The notes under the pieces were generated by a model, which ran no database searches, was not told where the DNA came from, and saw only the letters and a program-made list of their open reading frames with translations. Position numbers and translations under genes: made by a program. Below are positions 7,329 to 13,654 of a DNA stretch of 13,694 nt, piece after piece (positions within the stretch are counted from its first letter, which is position 1; each line of letters opens with the position of its first letter). This DNA is from DATFWC01 sp045801465. Lineage in GTDB: Bacteria > Pseudomonadota > Alphaproteobacteria > Rhizobiales > Xanthobacteraceae. Where the stretch lies: assembly GCA_045801465.1 (NCBI GenBank), contig JBJMSU010000040.1, forward strand, positions 1-13,694, written 5' to 3'.

Positions 7329-7822
7329 GGCGCATGCTCCTTGCTGGTCCCGGTCATCGCGGCGGACTTCGTCTCCTGCGCGGCGCGCCGCACCGCGCGC
7401 AAGATGCGCATGTGCGTGCCGCAGCGGCACAGGTGCGGCTCGAGCGCGCCACGAATCTGCTCGTCGCTCGGTGCGGAGGTCTTCTGCAGCAGCGCGTGCG
7501 CCCGCATGATCATTCCGGCGATGCAATAGCCGCACTGGGCCGCCTGCTCGGCGATGAAGGCGCGCTGCAGCGCACTCGGGCGATCGGCCGTGCCGAGCCC
7601 TTCCAGGGTCGTAATCTCGCGCCCCTCGAGTGCCGCGATCGGGGCGAGACAGGAATAGACCGCCTGGCCGTCGACGATGACGGTGCAGGCGCCGCACTGG
7701 CCGAGGCCGCAGCCGAACTTGGCGCCGTTGAGCTTAAGGTCGTCGCGCAGGACATAGAGCAGCGGCGTCGAGGGATCGGCATCGCTCTGATGCGTGCGAC
7801 CGTTGACGGTGAGCGTGACCAT
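7325..7822 (-). CDS. 2Fe-2S subunit of the molybdenum hydroxylase, 165 aa
   Basis: This is the small electron-transfer subunit with both expected clusters. C38, C43, C46 and C58 form the plant ferredoxin-type 2Fe-2S site (FGCGLGQCGAC then YSC). C97, C100, C132 and C134 form the second site (CGYC and CRCG). The opening MVTLTVNG is standard for the family, and the length is typical or slightly long because of a short polar C-terminal tail. It carries no signal peptide of its own, while its partner has a Tat signal, so the two are expected to assemble in the cytoplasm and be exported together. Its ATG (7820-7822) follows the TAA of the cytochrome gene with no gap, and its TGA overlaps the ATG of the large-subunit gene. 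It passes electrons from the Mo site to the cytochrome. Confidence 0.95.
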   Translation of the reverse strand: MVTLTVNGRTHQSDADPSTPLLYVLRDDLKLNGAKFGCGLGQCGACTVIVDGQAVYSCLAPIAALEGREITTLEGLGTADRPSALQRAFIAEQAAQCGYCIAGMIMRAHALLQKTSAPSDEQIRGALEPHLCRCGTHMRILRAVRRAAQETKSAAMTGTSKEHAP

Positions 7823-9130
7823 TTACGACTGGTCCTTTCCTTCGCGAATCCGGCGCACGCGCGCTTCCAGATCGCTCCACGCCGGCAGCGTGGTGAACCG
7901 GGCGCGCGCATATTTGAGGAGTTCGACGACCTGGGCATCGGTCAGCACATCGGCAAAGCCCGGCATCGACGGGCCGCGTCGGCCCGCGCCCGGATCGCTG
8001 CCGTCGAGGACGATGCGGATGGCATTGCGCGGATCCGGTAAGTTCACCGCCGTGCTGAGCGCGAGGTTGATGGTACCGGCCGCGCCGCGCGTGCGGGTTT
8101 CGCTGTGGCACGGCGCGCAGGCGCCGGCGAACACCGCCGAGCGCCCCTCACCACCGGCGCTGCCAAGCCCCACGGTCTCGCGGCTGGAACGGTTCAATTT
8201 GGCGATCAGCTCGTCCGCCTTGTGCTGCCGTTCCGGCGTCGGCGGCCCGATCGTCGATGCCACGTACAGCGCAATGGCGCGCACGTCCTCTTCCGGGACC
8301 TGCTCCAGATTGCGCACGACCGGCATCATCGGCCCGGCGGCGGCGGCGTGCAGCGGCTCGAAGCCGCTGCGCAGATAGACAAAGAGGCTGTCGGCGCTCC
8401 ACGGCACCGGGGCAGGGGACTGCGCATTCAGTGCCGGCGCATGCCAGCCCTCGGAGCTGCCGCCGGCGAACGCACGATGCTTCTCCTCCGCACCGAGGCT
8501 GTTGCGCGGAGTGTGACAGGCGCCGCAATGGCCCACCGCTTCGGCCAGATAGGCGCCGCGGTTCCAGGCTTCGTCGCGCGCCGGATCAGGGTTGAAGCGG
8601 CCCTGGCGGAAGAACAGGAGCTTCCAGCCGGCCACGGTGAGGCGAATGTTGAGTGGAAACGGCAGCTCATTGGCCGGCGTTTCGGCGCGCACGCCCTCGC
8701 GTGTCATCAGGAAGGCATAGAGCGCCTTCACGTCGTCGTCGGTGAGCTTGGTGAAGTGGTCGTACGGAAAGGCCGGATAGAGATGCCGGCCCTGCTGGTC
8801 GACGCCTTCGCGCATGGCGCGTGCGAACGCAGCCTCCGACCAGCGGCCGATGCCGGTCTCGGGATCCGGCGTGATGTTGGTCGCGTAGATGGTACCGAAC
8901 GGCGTCGGCAGCGCCCGGCCGCCGGCAAACGCCTTGTTCCGCCCGGCGTGGCAAACATTGCAATTGCCGATTCGCGCCAGCTCCGCGCCGCGCTCCTTGA
9001 GCTCGGGGCCGAATGAGGACGCATCGGGCGGGGTGGTGAGCGCTATGGCCGGCTCCCAGGCCCACATGACGAACCCGGTTCCCGCAAGCAGGAGGACGAC
9101 CACAAGTGCAAGAAGAAGGCGTGTCCACAT
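7823..9130 (-). CDS. Membrane-anchored tri-haem cytochrome c subunit, 435 aa
   Basis: Three c-type haem sites are present: CNVCH (57-61), CGACH (202-206) and CAPCH (338-342). Residues 4-25 are a hydrophobic segment that serves as export signal and probably as membrane anchor. The first two domains follow the pattern of cytochrome subunits of membrane alcohol and aldehyde dehydrogenases (GGRALPTPFGTIYATNITPD at 71-90, GIGRW, FPYDHFTKLTDDDVKALYAFL). PMMP (267-270) and MPGF in the last domain are plausible sources of axial Met. It should take electrons from the 2Fe-2S subunit in the periplasm and pass them to a quinone or terminal oxidase. It is first in the operon, and the next gene begins directly after its TAA. 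The start at 9128-9130 has only a weak ribosome binding site, but the anchor begins there. Confidence 0.93.
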   Translation of the reverse strand: MWTRLLLALVVVLLLAGTGFVMWAWEPAIALTTPPDASSFGPELKERGAELARIGNCNVCHAGRNKAFAGGRALPTPFGTIYATNITPDPETGIGRWSEAAFARAMREGVDQQGRHLYPAFPYDHFTKLTDDDVKALYAFLMTREGVRAETPANELPFPLNIRLTVAGWKLLFFRQGRFNPDPARDEAWNRGAYLAEAVGHCGACHTPRNSLGAEEKHRAFAGGSSEGWHAPALNAQSPAPVPWSADSLFVYLRSGFEPLHAAAAGPMMPVVRNLEQVPEEDVRAIALYVASTIGPPTPERQHKADELIAKLNRSSRETVGLGSAGGEGRSAVFAGACAPCHSETRTRGAAGTINLALSTAVNLPDPRNAIRIVLDGSDPGAGRRGPSMPGFADVLTDAQVVELLKYARARFTTLPAWSDLEARVRRIREGKDQS

Positions 9131-9188
9131 CGCCGCCGTGCCGGGATACGCGCGAGATCAAGGCAAGACGCAGCGTTCGCTCCGCCGC

Positions 9189-9201
9189 GGACTTAAAGTC
9201 C
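9189..9201. promoter_or_regulatory. Inverted repeat GGACTT-A-AAGTCC upstream of the cytochrome/Mo-hydroxylase operon
   Basis: Two 6-bp arms pair perfectly around one base, about 60 bp before the start codon of the cytochrome gene in the 118-bp gap after hspQ. It is locally AT-richer than its surroundings and well placed for a repressor or activator operator. I cannot identify a -35/-10 pair with confidence and do not recognise the binding factor. Confidence 0.35.
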
Positions 9202-9248
9202 CTGCATTGCGTGAACGCCGGAAGGGCGGCGGTGGTTTCGTCGGATTA

Positions 9249-9578
9249 TCAGTTCAACTGCGTTGACCGTGGGCGGTAGGCCTCACCGTCGAAGTCGAAG
9301 ACATCGCTCACCTGCGGATGGCGGATCGGCTCGCCCGAGGTGTCGAGCAGCAGATTCTGCTCGGAGACGTAGGCGATATAGGCGCTCTCCGCGTTCTCGG
9401 CGAACAGGTGATAGAACGGCTGATCCTTGTGCGGCCGCACCTCGGCGGGAATCGACTGGTACCATTCCTCGGTGTTGTTGAAGACCGGATCGATGTCGAA
9501 GACGACACCGCGGAACGGAAACACGCGGTGGCGCACGACTTCGCCGAGCTTGAATTTGGCGATTCGCATCTTGTCCAT
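9249..9578 (-). CDS. hspQ: Heat shock protein HspQ, 109 aa
   Basis: The protein carries the full HspQ/YccV pattern: AKFKLGEVVRHRVFPFRGVV, FDIDPVFNNTEEWYQSIP, RPHKDQPFYHLFAENAE, AYVSEQNLLLDTSGEPIRHP, then the usual variable tail. Length matches the family (about 100-110 aa). HspQ is known in E. coli as a hemimethylated-DNA-binding heat-shock protein and in Salmonella as a factor that enhances Lon protease specificity. It is cytoplasmic. Two starts are possible, ATG 9576-9578 (MDKMRIAK) and ATG 9567-9569 (MRIAK); neither has a Shine-Dalgarno sequence. I chose 9578 because a TATAAT box lies exactly 7 nt upstream, which would place the transcription start on this ATG. Upstream of 9578 the frame runs on to 9614, without the family pattern. 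It is flanked by two unrelated operons on the same strand. Confidence 0.93.
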   Translation of the reverse strand: MDKMRIAKFKLGEVVRHRVFPFRGVVFDIDPVFNNTEEWYQSIPAEVRPHKDQPFYHLFAENAESAYIAYVSEQNLLLDTSGEPIRHPQVSDVFDFDGEAYRPRSTQLN

Positions 9579-9587
9579 GTGAGAGAA

Positions 9588-9593
9588 ATTATA
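9588..9593 (-). promoter_or_regulatory. Candidate -10 box (TATAAT) of hspQ
   Basis: A perfect TATAAT on the minus strand lies 7 nt before the hspQ ATG at 9578, within a short AT-rich patch in GC-rich DNA. No good -35 is visible 16-18 bp upstream (GCGTGC at 17 bp), so strength and sigma factor are uncertain. A heat-shock sigma factor is conceivable, but I do not see its consensus. Confidence 0.45.
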
Positions 9594-9622
9594 CCGGAAT
9601 TGTGGCGCGCGCACGCCGCAGA

Positions 9623-9640
9623 GGTGAATGTCCGTTCACC
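9623..9640. promoter_or_regulatory. Inverted repeat GGTGAA-N6-TTCACC upstream of hspQ
   Basis: Perfect 6-bp arms (9623-9628 and 9635-9640) flank a 6-bp spacer, 30-47 bp upstream of the hspQ TATAAT box and 24 bp after the stop of the Bug receptor gene. Position and symmetry suit an operator for hspQ. As a terminator of the upstream operon it would be weak: a short stem and no T run. Confidence 0.35.
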
Positions 9641-9663
9641 GCCACATATCGCACAGGCCGCCG

Positions 9664-10623
9664 CTATTCCATCTTCACGCCGGTCTCCTTCACGATGCGG
9701 CCCCAGCGCTCGACGTCGCGCCTGACGAATTCGCCGAACTCCGCCGGCGTGCCGCCTTCCGGCTCGAGACCGACGTCGCGCATGCGCGTCTGCACGTCGG
9801 CGAGGTTGCGCGCCTTGGCGACGGCGCCGTTGAGCTTGTCGATGATCGGCTTCGGCGTCCCGGTCGGCACGTGCAGGCCGTTCCACGAGCCGAATTCCAG
9901 GTCCGGCAAGCCGGCCTCGGCGACGGTCGGAACGTCGGAGAGGGCGGCAATGCGCTGACTGCCGGTCACGGCGAGCGCCCGCAGCTCACCGCTCTTGACG
10001 TGCGCGGCCGCGGTCGGCACCGAGAAGGTCACGTGCACGCGGCCGCCCAACAGATCGACCAAGGCAGCCGGCGCGCCCTTATAGGGCACGTGCACGATAT
10101 CGATATTGGCCGCCTGGCGCAGGCGCTCGCAGCCGAGATGCGCCGTGGTGCCGACGCCGGAGGAGGCGCAGTTGATCTCGCCGGGCCTCTTGCGCGCGAG
10201 TGCGATCAGGTCGGCGAGCGAGGAAACGCCGAGCGAAGGGCTGGCGAGCAGCACGAAAGACAGCGAGCCGATTTCGGCGACCGGCTCGAAGTCGCGCAGG
10301 AAGCTGAACGGCAGGTCTCGGCGCGTTACCTCCATGATCGAATAGACGCCGGTGGAGAGCAGCATGGTGTGGCCGTCGGGCGCCGCCTTCGCCACTGTGC
10401 GCGCGGCCACGACACCGCCCGCGGTCGCCTGGATATCGACCAGCACCTGCTGACCGAATGCCTCCGTCAGCTTCTGGCCGAACAGCCGGGCCATGGCGTC
10501 GGGACCCGGCCCGACGACGATGAACACCGGGCGCGTCGGATAGTCCTGTGCGCGTGCAGCGTCCGCGCCCAGCATGCACGCGATCGCCAGCGGCAACAGA
10601 ATGATGCGGAGCCAGCGGGACAT
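9664..10623 (-). CDS. Bug/TctC-family periplasmic solute receptor, 319 aa
   Basis: This is a tripartite-tricarboxylate-type (Bug) substrate-binding protein. Residues 1-25 are a Sec signal (cleavage ARA/QDYPTRP), and the mature protein opens with the family's YPxRP motif. Further family signs are VDIQATAGGVVAARTVAKAAPDGHTML (about 57-83), VPYKGAPAALVDLLGGRV, and SDVPTVAEAGLPDLEFGSWNGL near the C terminus. Length is typical. Bug proteins bind small carboxylates or related molecules in the periplasm; many are orphans without TctA/TctB, as here. The start at 10621-10623 is supported by GGGAGG (10629-10634) 5 nt upstream and by the signal peptide. It lies 11 bp after the first cupin gene and is the last gene of the ThDP-cupin operon, so it probably captures that pathway's substrate. 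Confidence 0.92.
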   Translation of the reverse strand: MSRWLRIILLPLAIACMLGADAARAQDYPTRPVFIVVGPGPDAMARLFGQKLTEAFGQQVLVDIQATAGGVVAARTVAKAAPDGHTMLLSTGVYSIMEVTRRDLPFSFLRDFEPVAEIGSLSFVLLASPSLGVSSLADLIALARKRPGEINCASSGVGTTAHLGCERLRQAANIDIVHVPYKGAPAALVDLLGGRVHVTFSVPTAAAHVKSGELRALAVTGSQRIAALSDVPTVAEAGLPDLEFGSWNGLHVPTGTPKPIIDKLNGAVAKARNLADVQTRMRDVGLEPEGGTPAEFGEFVRRDVERWGRIVKETGVKME

Positions 10624-10634
10624 GATGTCCTCCC

Positions 10635-11183
10635 TCATCCTGCCGCATCGTGCGAGGAAATCGCCACGATGCAAGGCTTGTCGGAGCGGTTGCTCCAGGC
10701 ATGGTTGGTGCCGCGCTGCACCACGGTGTCGCCGGCCTTCAGCTGCACCTCTTGCGTGTCGAGGATGAGCGTGATCTCGCCCTCCAGCACCAGGCAGAGG
10801 TCGAGCGTGCGGGTCTTCTGCATGTACGGGTGCGGCGCCTGGCCTGAGTAGGTGGACGCCCCCGGAGAGCCCGTGGCGGCGAAATAGGCCCGGATCTCGC
10901 GCCCGCCGACCTTGCCGGAAAAGCTCGCATCGGGCGGAAAGGTGACGATCCGGCACACCGACCCGCCCGGCGGCGGCTCGAGCCTGTGGGGCGTGCTCAA
11001 GGATTCGCGCACGTTCTTGAGCGGGATTGGCGTGCGGTCCGTGACCCAGAGGCGATGCGACGCAAAGCCTGGCCGTGCCGGATCAGTGCGCACATCCGGC
11101 GTGGGGCCGTCGGAGATCACCTTGGAACGGTCGTTCTCGTCGACCACGACGACGCGGCGCACCGGTTTCGCTAGGCTGGACAT
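10635..11183 (-). CDS. Cupin-domain protein A, 182 aa, with an altered metal site
   Basis: One cupin barrel occupies about residues 115-175: MQKTRTLDLCLVLEGEITLIL (motif 1) and AGDTVVQRGTNHAWSNRSDKP (motif 2), after an N-terminal segment with KPVRRVVVVDENDRSKV. Motif 2 keeps its His (H161). In motif 1 the position usually held by a metal-binding His is Gln (Q122); the paralogue next door has His there. H118 nearby might substitute. It shares KPxRRVV, HxxEPPPxGG and HAWSN patterns with the next gene, so the two are paralogues. Single-domain cupins of this type are often found beside aromatic or keto-acid catabolic genes, but their reactions are mostly unknown. GAGGA lies 9 nt before the ATG, and the gene starts 4 bp after the stop of cupin B. 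Confidence 0.88.
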   Translation of the reverse strand: MSSLAKPVRRVVVVDENDRSKVISDGPTPDVRTDPARPGFASHRLWVTDRTPIPLKNVRESLSTPHRLEPPPGGSVCRIVTFPPDASFSGKVGGREIRAYFAATGSPGASTYSGQAPHPYMQKTRTLDLCLVLEGEITLILDTQEVQLKAGDTVVQRGTNHAWSNRSDKPCIVAISSHDAAG

Positions 11184-11187
11184 CGGG

Positions 11188-11745
11188 TCAATCCTCGAAG
11201 CGTCCGGCCATCATGACGAACGCCATCTGGCTCGGCGCATCGGGATTGCTCCACGCATGCCAGCTGCCGATCTGCACCACGACATCGCCGACGTTGAGCT
11301 TGCGCTCACCGTCATCGGTGATCAAGACGCGCTCGCCCGACAAGAGAATGCCGTAATCGAGCGTCTCGGATTTGTGGATGCGCGTGGTGAAAAGGTTCTG
11401 CCCGCCGCGCTCCCAGGTTCCGCCCTCCGTTTTCCGCGGCGGATGCTCAGGTCTGATGTTGGCGTCTCGCGCCGGGTCGTAGTCCGCAGGCCTCGCTGCC
11501 GACTGTACGATGCGCAGGTGCCCGCCGGTGGGCGGCGGCTCGAAGTGGAACGGCAGATTGCCGTCGTCCCGTTCGCCGCTGATCACGGCCGGACAGGTGT
11601 CGAAGACCCAGATATCCGTCATGCTGGTGCCCTGCTGGAACGGACTCGCCTTCACGTTCGGCGCGGCGCTGTCGAACAGCACGCGCGAGCGCCCCTGCGC
11701 ATCGTTGCCGGTCACCACGCGCCGGATCGGCTTGATGTCGCTCAT
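11188..11745 (-). CDS. Cupin-domain protein B, 185 aa
   Basis: This is a paralogue of the downstream cupin. The N-terminal IKPIRRVVTGNDAQGRS and FHFEPPPTGGHLRIV match the same positions there. The cupin core has IHKSETLDYGILLSGERV (motif 1, H124) and NVGDVVVQIGSWHAWSNP (motif 2, H163), so both predicted metal-ligand His are present. No signal peptide is seen; it is probably cytoplasmic. The start at 11743-11745 is set by GGAG 9 nt upstream and by a one-base overlap with the TGA of the ThDP enzyme gene (TGATG), which implies translational coupling. The frame is open far upstream, but that stretch lies within the ThDP gene. Function is unknown; oxidation, isomerisation or sensing of the ThDP enzyme's substrate are possibilities. 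Confidence 0.9.
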   Translation of the reverse strand: MSDIKPIRRVVTGNDAQGRSRVLFDSAAPNVKASPFQQGTSMTDIWVFDTCPAVISGERDDGNLPFHFEPPPTGGHLRIVQSAARPADYDPARDANIRPEHPPRKTEGGTWERGGQNLFTTRIHKSETLDYGILLSGERVLITDDGERKLNVGDVVVQIGSWHAWSNPDAPSQMAFVMMAGRFED

Positions 11746-13457
11746 CAGCTCTTGCTCCGTTGGAATGAATGAAAGTCCGGCGCGCCGCTCGGCGTCCACG
11801 GCTTGTCGGCGATCGCGTACATGTCGGTGACGACGTCCACCACCACCGGCCGGTTCATGCCAATCGCGCGCTTGAGCGCATCTTGCAACTCGCCCGGTTT
11901 TTCCACCCGGATGCCGACGCACCCGAAGGCCTCCGCCACCTTGGTGAAATCGATATCGGGAAATCGCCACATCTCCTCGGCGCGGCCGCGCTGCTTGCCG
12001 CCATAAGCTACATCGTTCAGCCTGATCTCCTGGTTGAGCGAGGAGTTGTTGTTGACGACGATCACCGCGTTGATGTTGTGGCGCGCCGCCGTCTCGAGCT
12101 CGGCGATGTGGTAGTAGAAGCCGCCGTCGCCGGTGAAGCACACGACCGGACGCTCCGGCAGCGCGCATTTCACGCCGAGCGCGGCCGGGAAGCCCCAGCC
12201 GAGCGAGCCTGCCGTGCGGAAGTAGCCTTGTCCGGGATGCCGGAGCGCGATCATGGCGGCGGTCCAGATTCCGGCGTGGCCGGTGTCGGCGACCACCAGG
12301 CCGTCCTCGGGAAGGACCTCGGAGATGTCGCGGCAGATGCGCTCGGGCCGGATCGGGACGGCGTCCCCGCTGCGTTTCGGCTCGTTAAGATCGCGCCATT
12401 CCGCCACGAGCTGGCGGACCCGCTGCGGCCAGCCGCTCGGCGCCGGCTGTTGCGATGCCGCTTCGATCATGCGCCGCAGCGTCACCTTGGCGTCGCCCAG
12501 GAGCGAGACCGCGTTGGGATAGTTGCGACCCAGTTCCAACGGATCGATATCGAGCTGGATCACCTTGGTGCCGGGCGGCGGGAACATCCAGTTGTTGGTG
12601 ACCTGGCCGCCGGTGTGGCTGCCGATGAAGAAGACGAGGTCGGCTTCCGCCAACGCGCGATTGGCGCAATCGCGCGAGTAGGACCCGGCGACACCGACCG
12701 CCAGCGGATGATCGTCGGGGATCGCCGCCTTGGCATTGATCGAGGTCGCGACCGGAACCGCAAGCTTCTCGGCGAGCTTCACCACCTCGCGTTCGGCGCC
12801 GGACCGGATCACGCCGCCGCCGGCGACGATCATGGGCCGGCTTGCCTTGGTGATGAGCGCCAGCGCCTCGCGCAGGCGCGCCACCTCCGGCTCGGGCCGG
12901 AAGGCGGGCGCTCGCCGGTACATCGGCTCGACCAGCGGATCGAGGTCCGCCTCTTCCTCGGTGATCTGGCCGAGATGGCTTTGCACCCGCAGGTGTACCG
13001 GACCGGGCGCGCCGGAAGTGGCGACGCGAAAGGCCTGGCGGATAAGATCGGGCATGCGGGTCACGTGGTCGATCTGGGCATTGAACTTCGTCACCGCGTC
13101 GAACTGCGAAACGTCGTCGACCTCCTGGTAGGCATGGCGGTAGCGCGATTGCGGGGTCGGGCCACCGGTGATGGCGATGATGGGCGCCGACGCCATGAAC
13201 GCATCGCGCAGGCCCGCGGCGAGATTGGATGCGCCGATCATCTGCGCCATGCACACGCCCGGCTTGCCGCTCGCGCGCGCGTAGCCGTCCGCCATGTAGG
13301 CGGCGGCCTTCTCGCCGTGCACCATGATGCGGCGGATGGGCCGGTCCTCCATCTCGGCAAACGCCTTGAGCATGAAAGCGGGAACGAAAAAGATGTGCGA
13401 GACTTCGTAGCCTTGCATCATTTCGGCAAACAGACGCGCACCGGTCATCCTGGGCAC
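11745..13457 (-). CDS. Thiamine diphosphate-dependent enzyme, acetolactate synthase/decarboxylase-like, 570 aa
   Basis: This belongs to the IlvB/benzoylformate decarboxylase superfamily, with all three domains. The N-terminal Pyr domain has VHGEKAAAYMADGYARASG, where E49 is the Glu that activates the ThDP pyrimidine, and GASNLAAGLRDAF. The central domain has RPMIVAGGGVIRSGA (207-221) and VIQLDIDPLELGRNYP. The C-terminal PP domain has FTGDGGFYYHIAELETA (441-457) and VVNNNSSLNQE (467-477), the Mg/diphosphate motif GDG...N. Family members condense or decarboxylate 2-oxo acids. The operon partners (two cupins, Bug receptor) argue for catabolism rather than branched-chain amino acid synthesis, and no ilvN is adjacent. 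The start is probably GTG 13455-13457, with AAGGA (13469-13473) 11 nt upstream. ATG 13446-13448 lacks a properly spaced site but cannot be ruled out. It is the first gene of the operon; substrate not determinable. Confidence 0.9.
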   Translation of the reverse strand: MPRMTGARLFAEMMQGYEVSHIFFVPAFMLKAFAEMEDRPIRRIMVHGEKAAAYMADGYARASGKPGVCMAQMIGASNLAAGLRDAFMASAPIIAITGGPTPQSRYRHAYQEVDDVSQFDAVTKFNAQIDHVTRMPDLIRQAFRVATSGAPGPVHLRVQSHLGQITEEEADLDPLVEPMYRRAPAFRPEPEVARLREALALITKASRPMIVAGGGVIRSGAEREVVKLAEKLAVPVATSINAKAAIPDDHPLAVGVAGSYSRDCANRALAEADLVFFIGSHTGGQVTNNWMFPPPGTKVIQLDIDPLELGRNYPNAVSLLGDAKVTLRRMIEAASQQPAPSGWPQRVRQLVAEWRDLNEPKRSGDAVPIRPERICRDISEVLPEDGLVVADTGHAGIWTAAMIALRHPGQGYFRTAGSLGWGFPAALGVKCALPERPVVCFTGDGGFYYHIAELETAARHNINAVIVVNNNSSLNQEIRLNDVAYGGKQRGRAEEMWRFPDIDFTKVAEAFGCVGIRVEKPGELQDALKRAIGMNRPVVVDVVTDMYAIADKPWTPSGAPDFHSFQRSKS

Positions 13458-13654
13458 AGTGATCCAAGTCCTTCTTTGGTGAACCCGCGGGCAAATACCA
13501 TAGACTGACCCGCGTCCGCGGCCACTATCCTACGGTTGGGAGAGTGGTCGCTGACTCGCGCGATTTGTTCGTCAACCAACCAACGCCGCGACAGGGACGT
13601 TTCGGAATCGCTCGCGGCAGGCTAAATGACGAGCTGCCAGCGAGGAACGCCGCC
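13458..13654. other. Upstream region of the ThDP operon, probably divergent
   Basis: About 200 bp of non-coding DNA must contain the promoter of the four-gene operon. On the minus strand, AAGGA at 13469-13473 is the likely ribosome binding site. TTGACG is visible on that strand within 13560-13580, but no -10 is correctly spaced from it, so I do not call a promoter. A short tandem CAACCAACCAAC on the plus strand (near 13573-13584) is the only repeat seen. Confidence 0.4.

Noticed and set aside
7329..7697. N-terminal extension of the molybdopterin subunit upstream of 7328
   Set aside because: It lies wholly inside the 2Fe-2S gene in another frame, is Arg-rich, and would destroy the Tat signal; AAGGAG and the 4-nt overlap fix the start at 7328.
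10624..10956. Long N-terminal extension of the Bug receptor
   Set aside because: It overlaps the cupin A gene in another frame; the Sec signal and GGGAGG point to the start at 10623.
11769..13508. Plus-strand open frame of 579 codons opposite the ThDP enzyme
   Set aside because: Antisense shadow with His/Arg/Asp-rich composition; the minus-strand ThDP motifs are complete.
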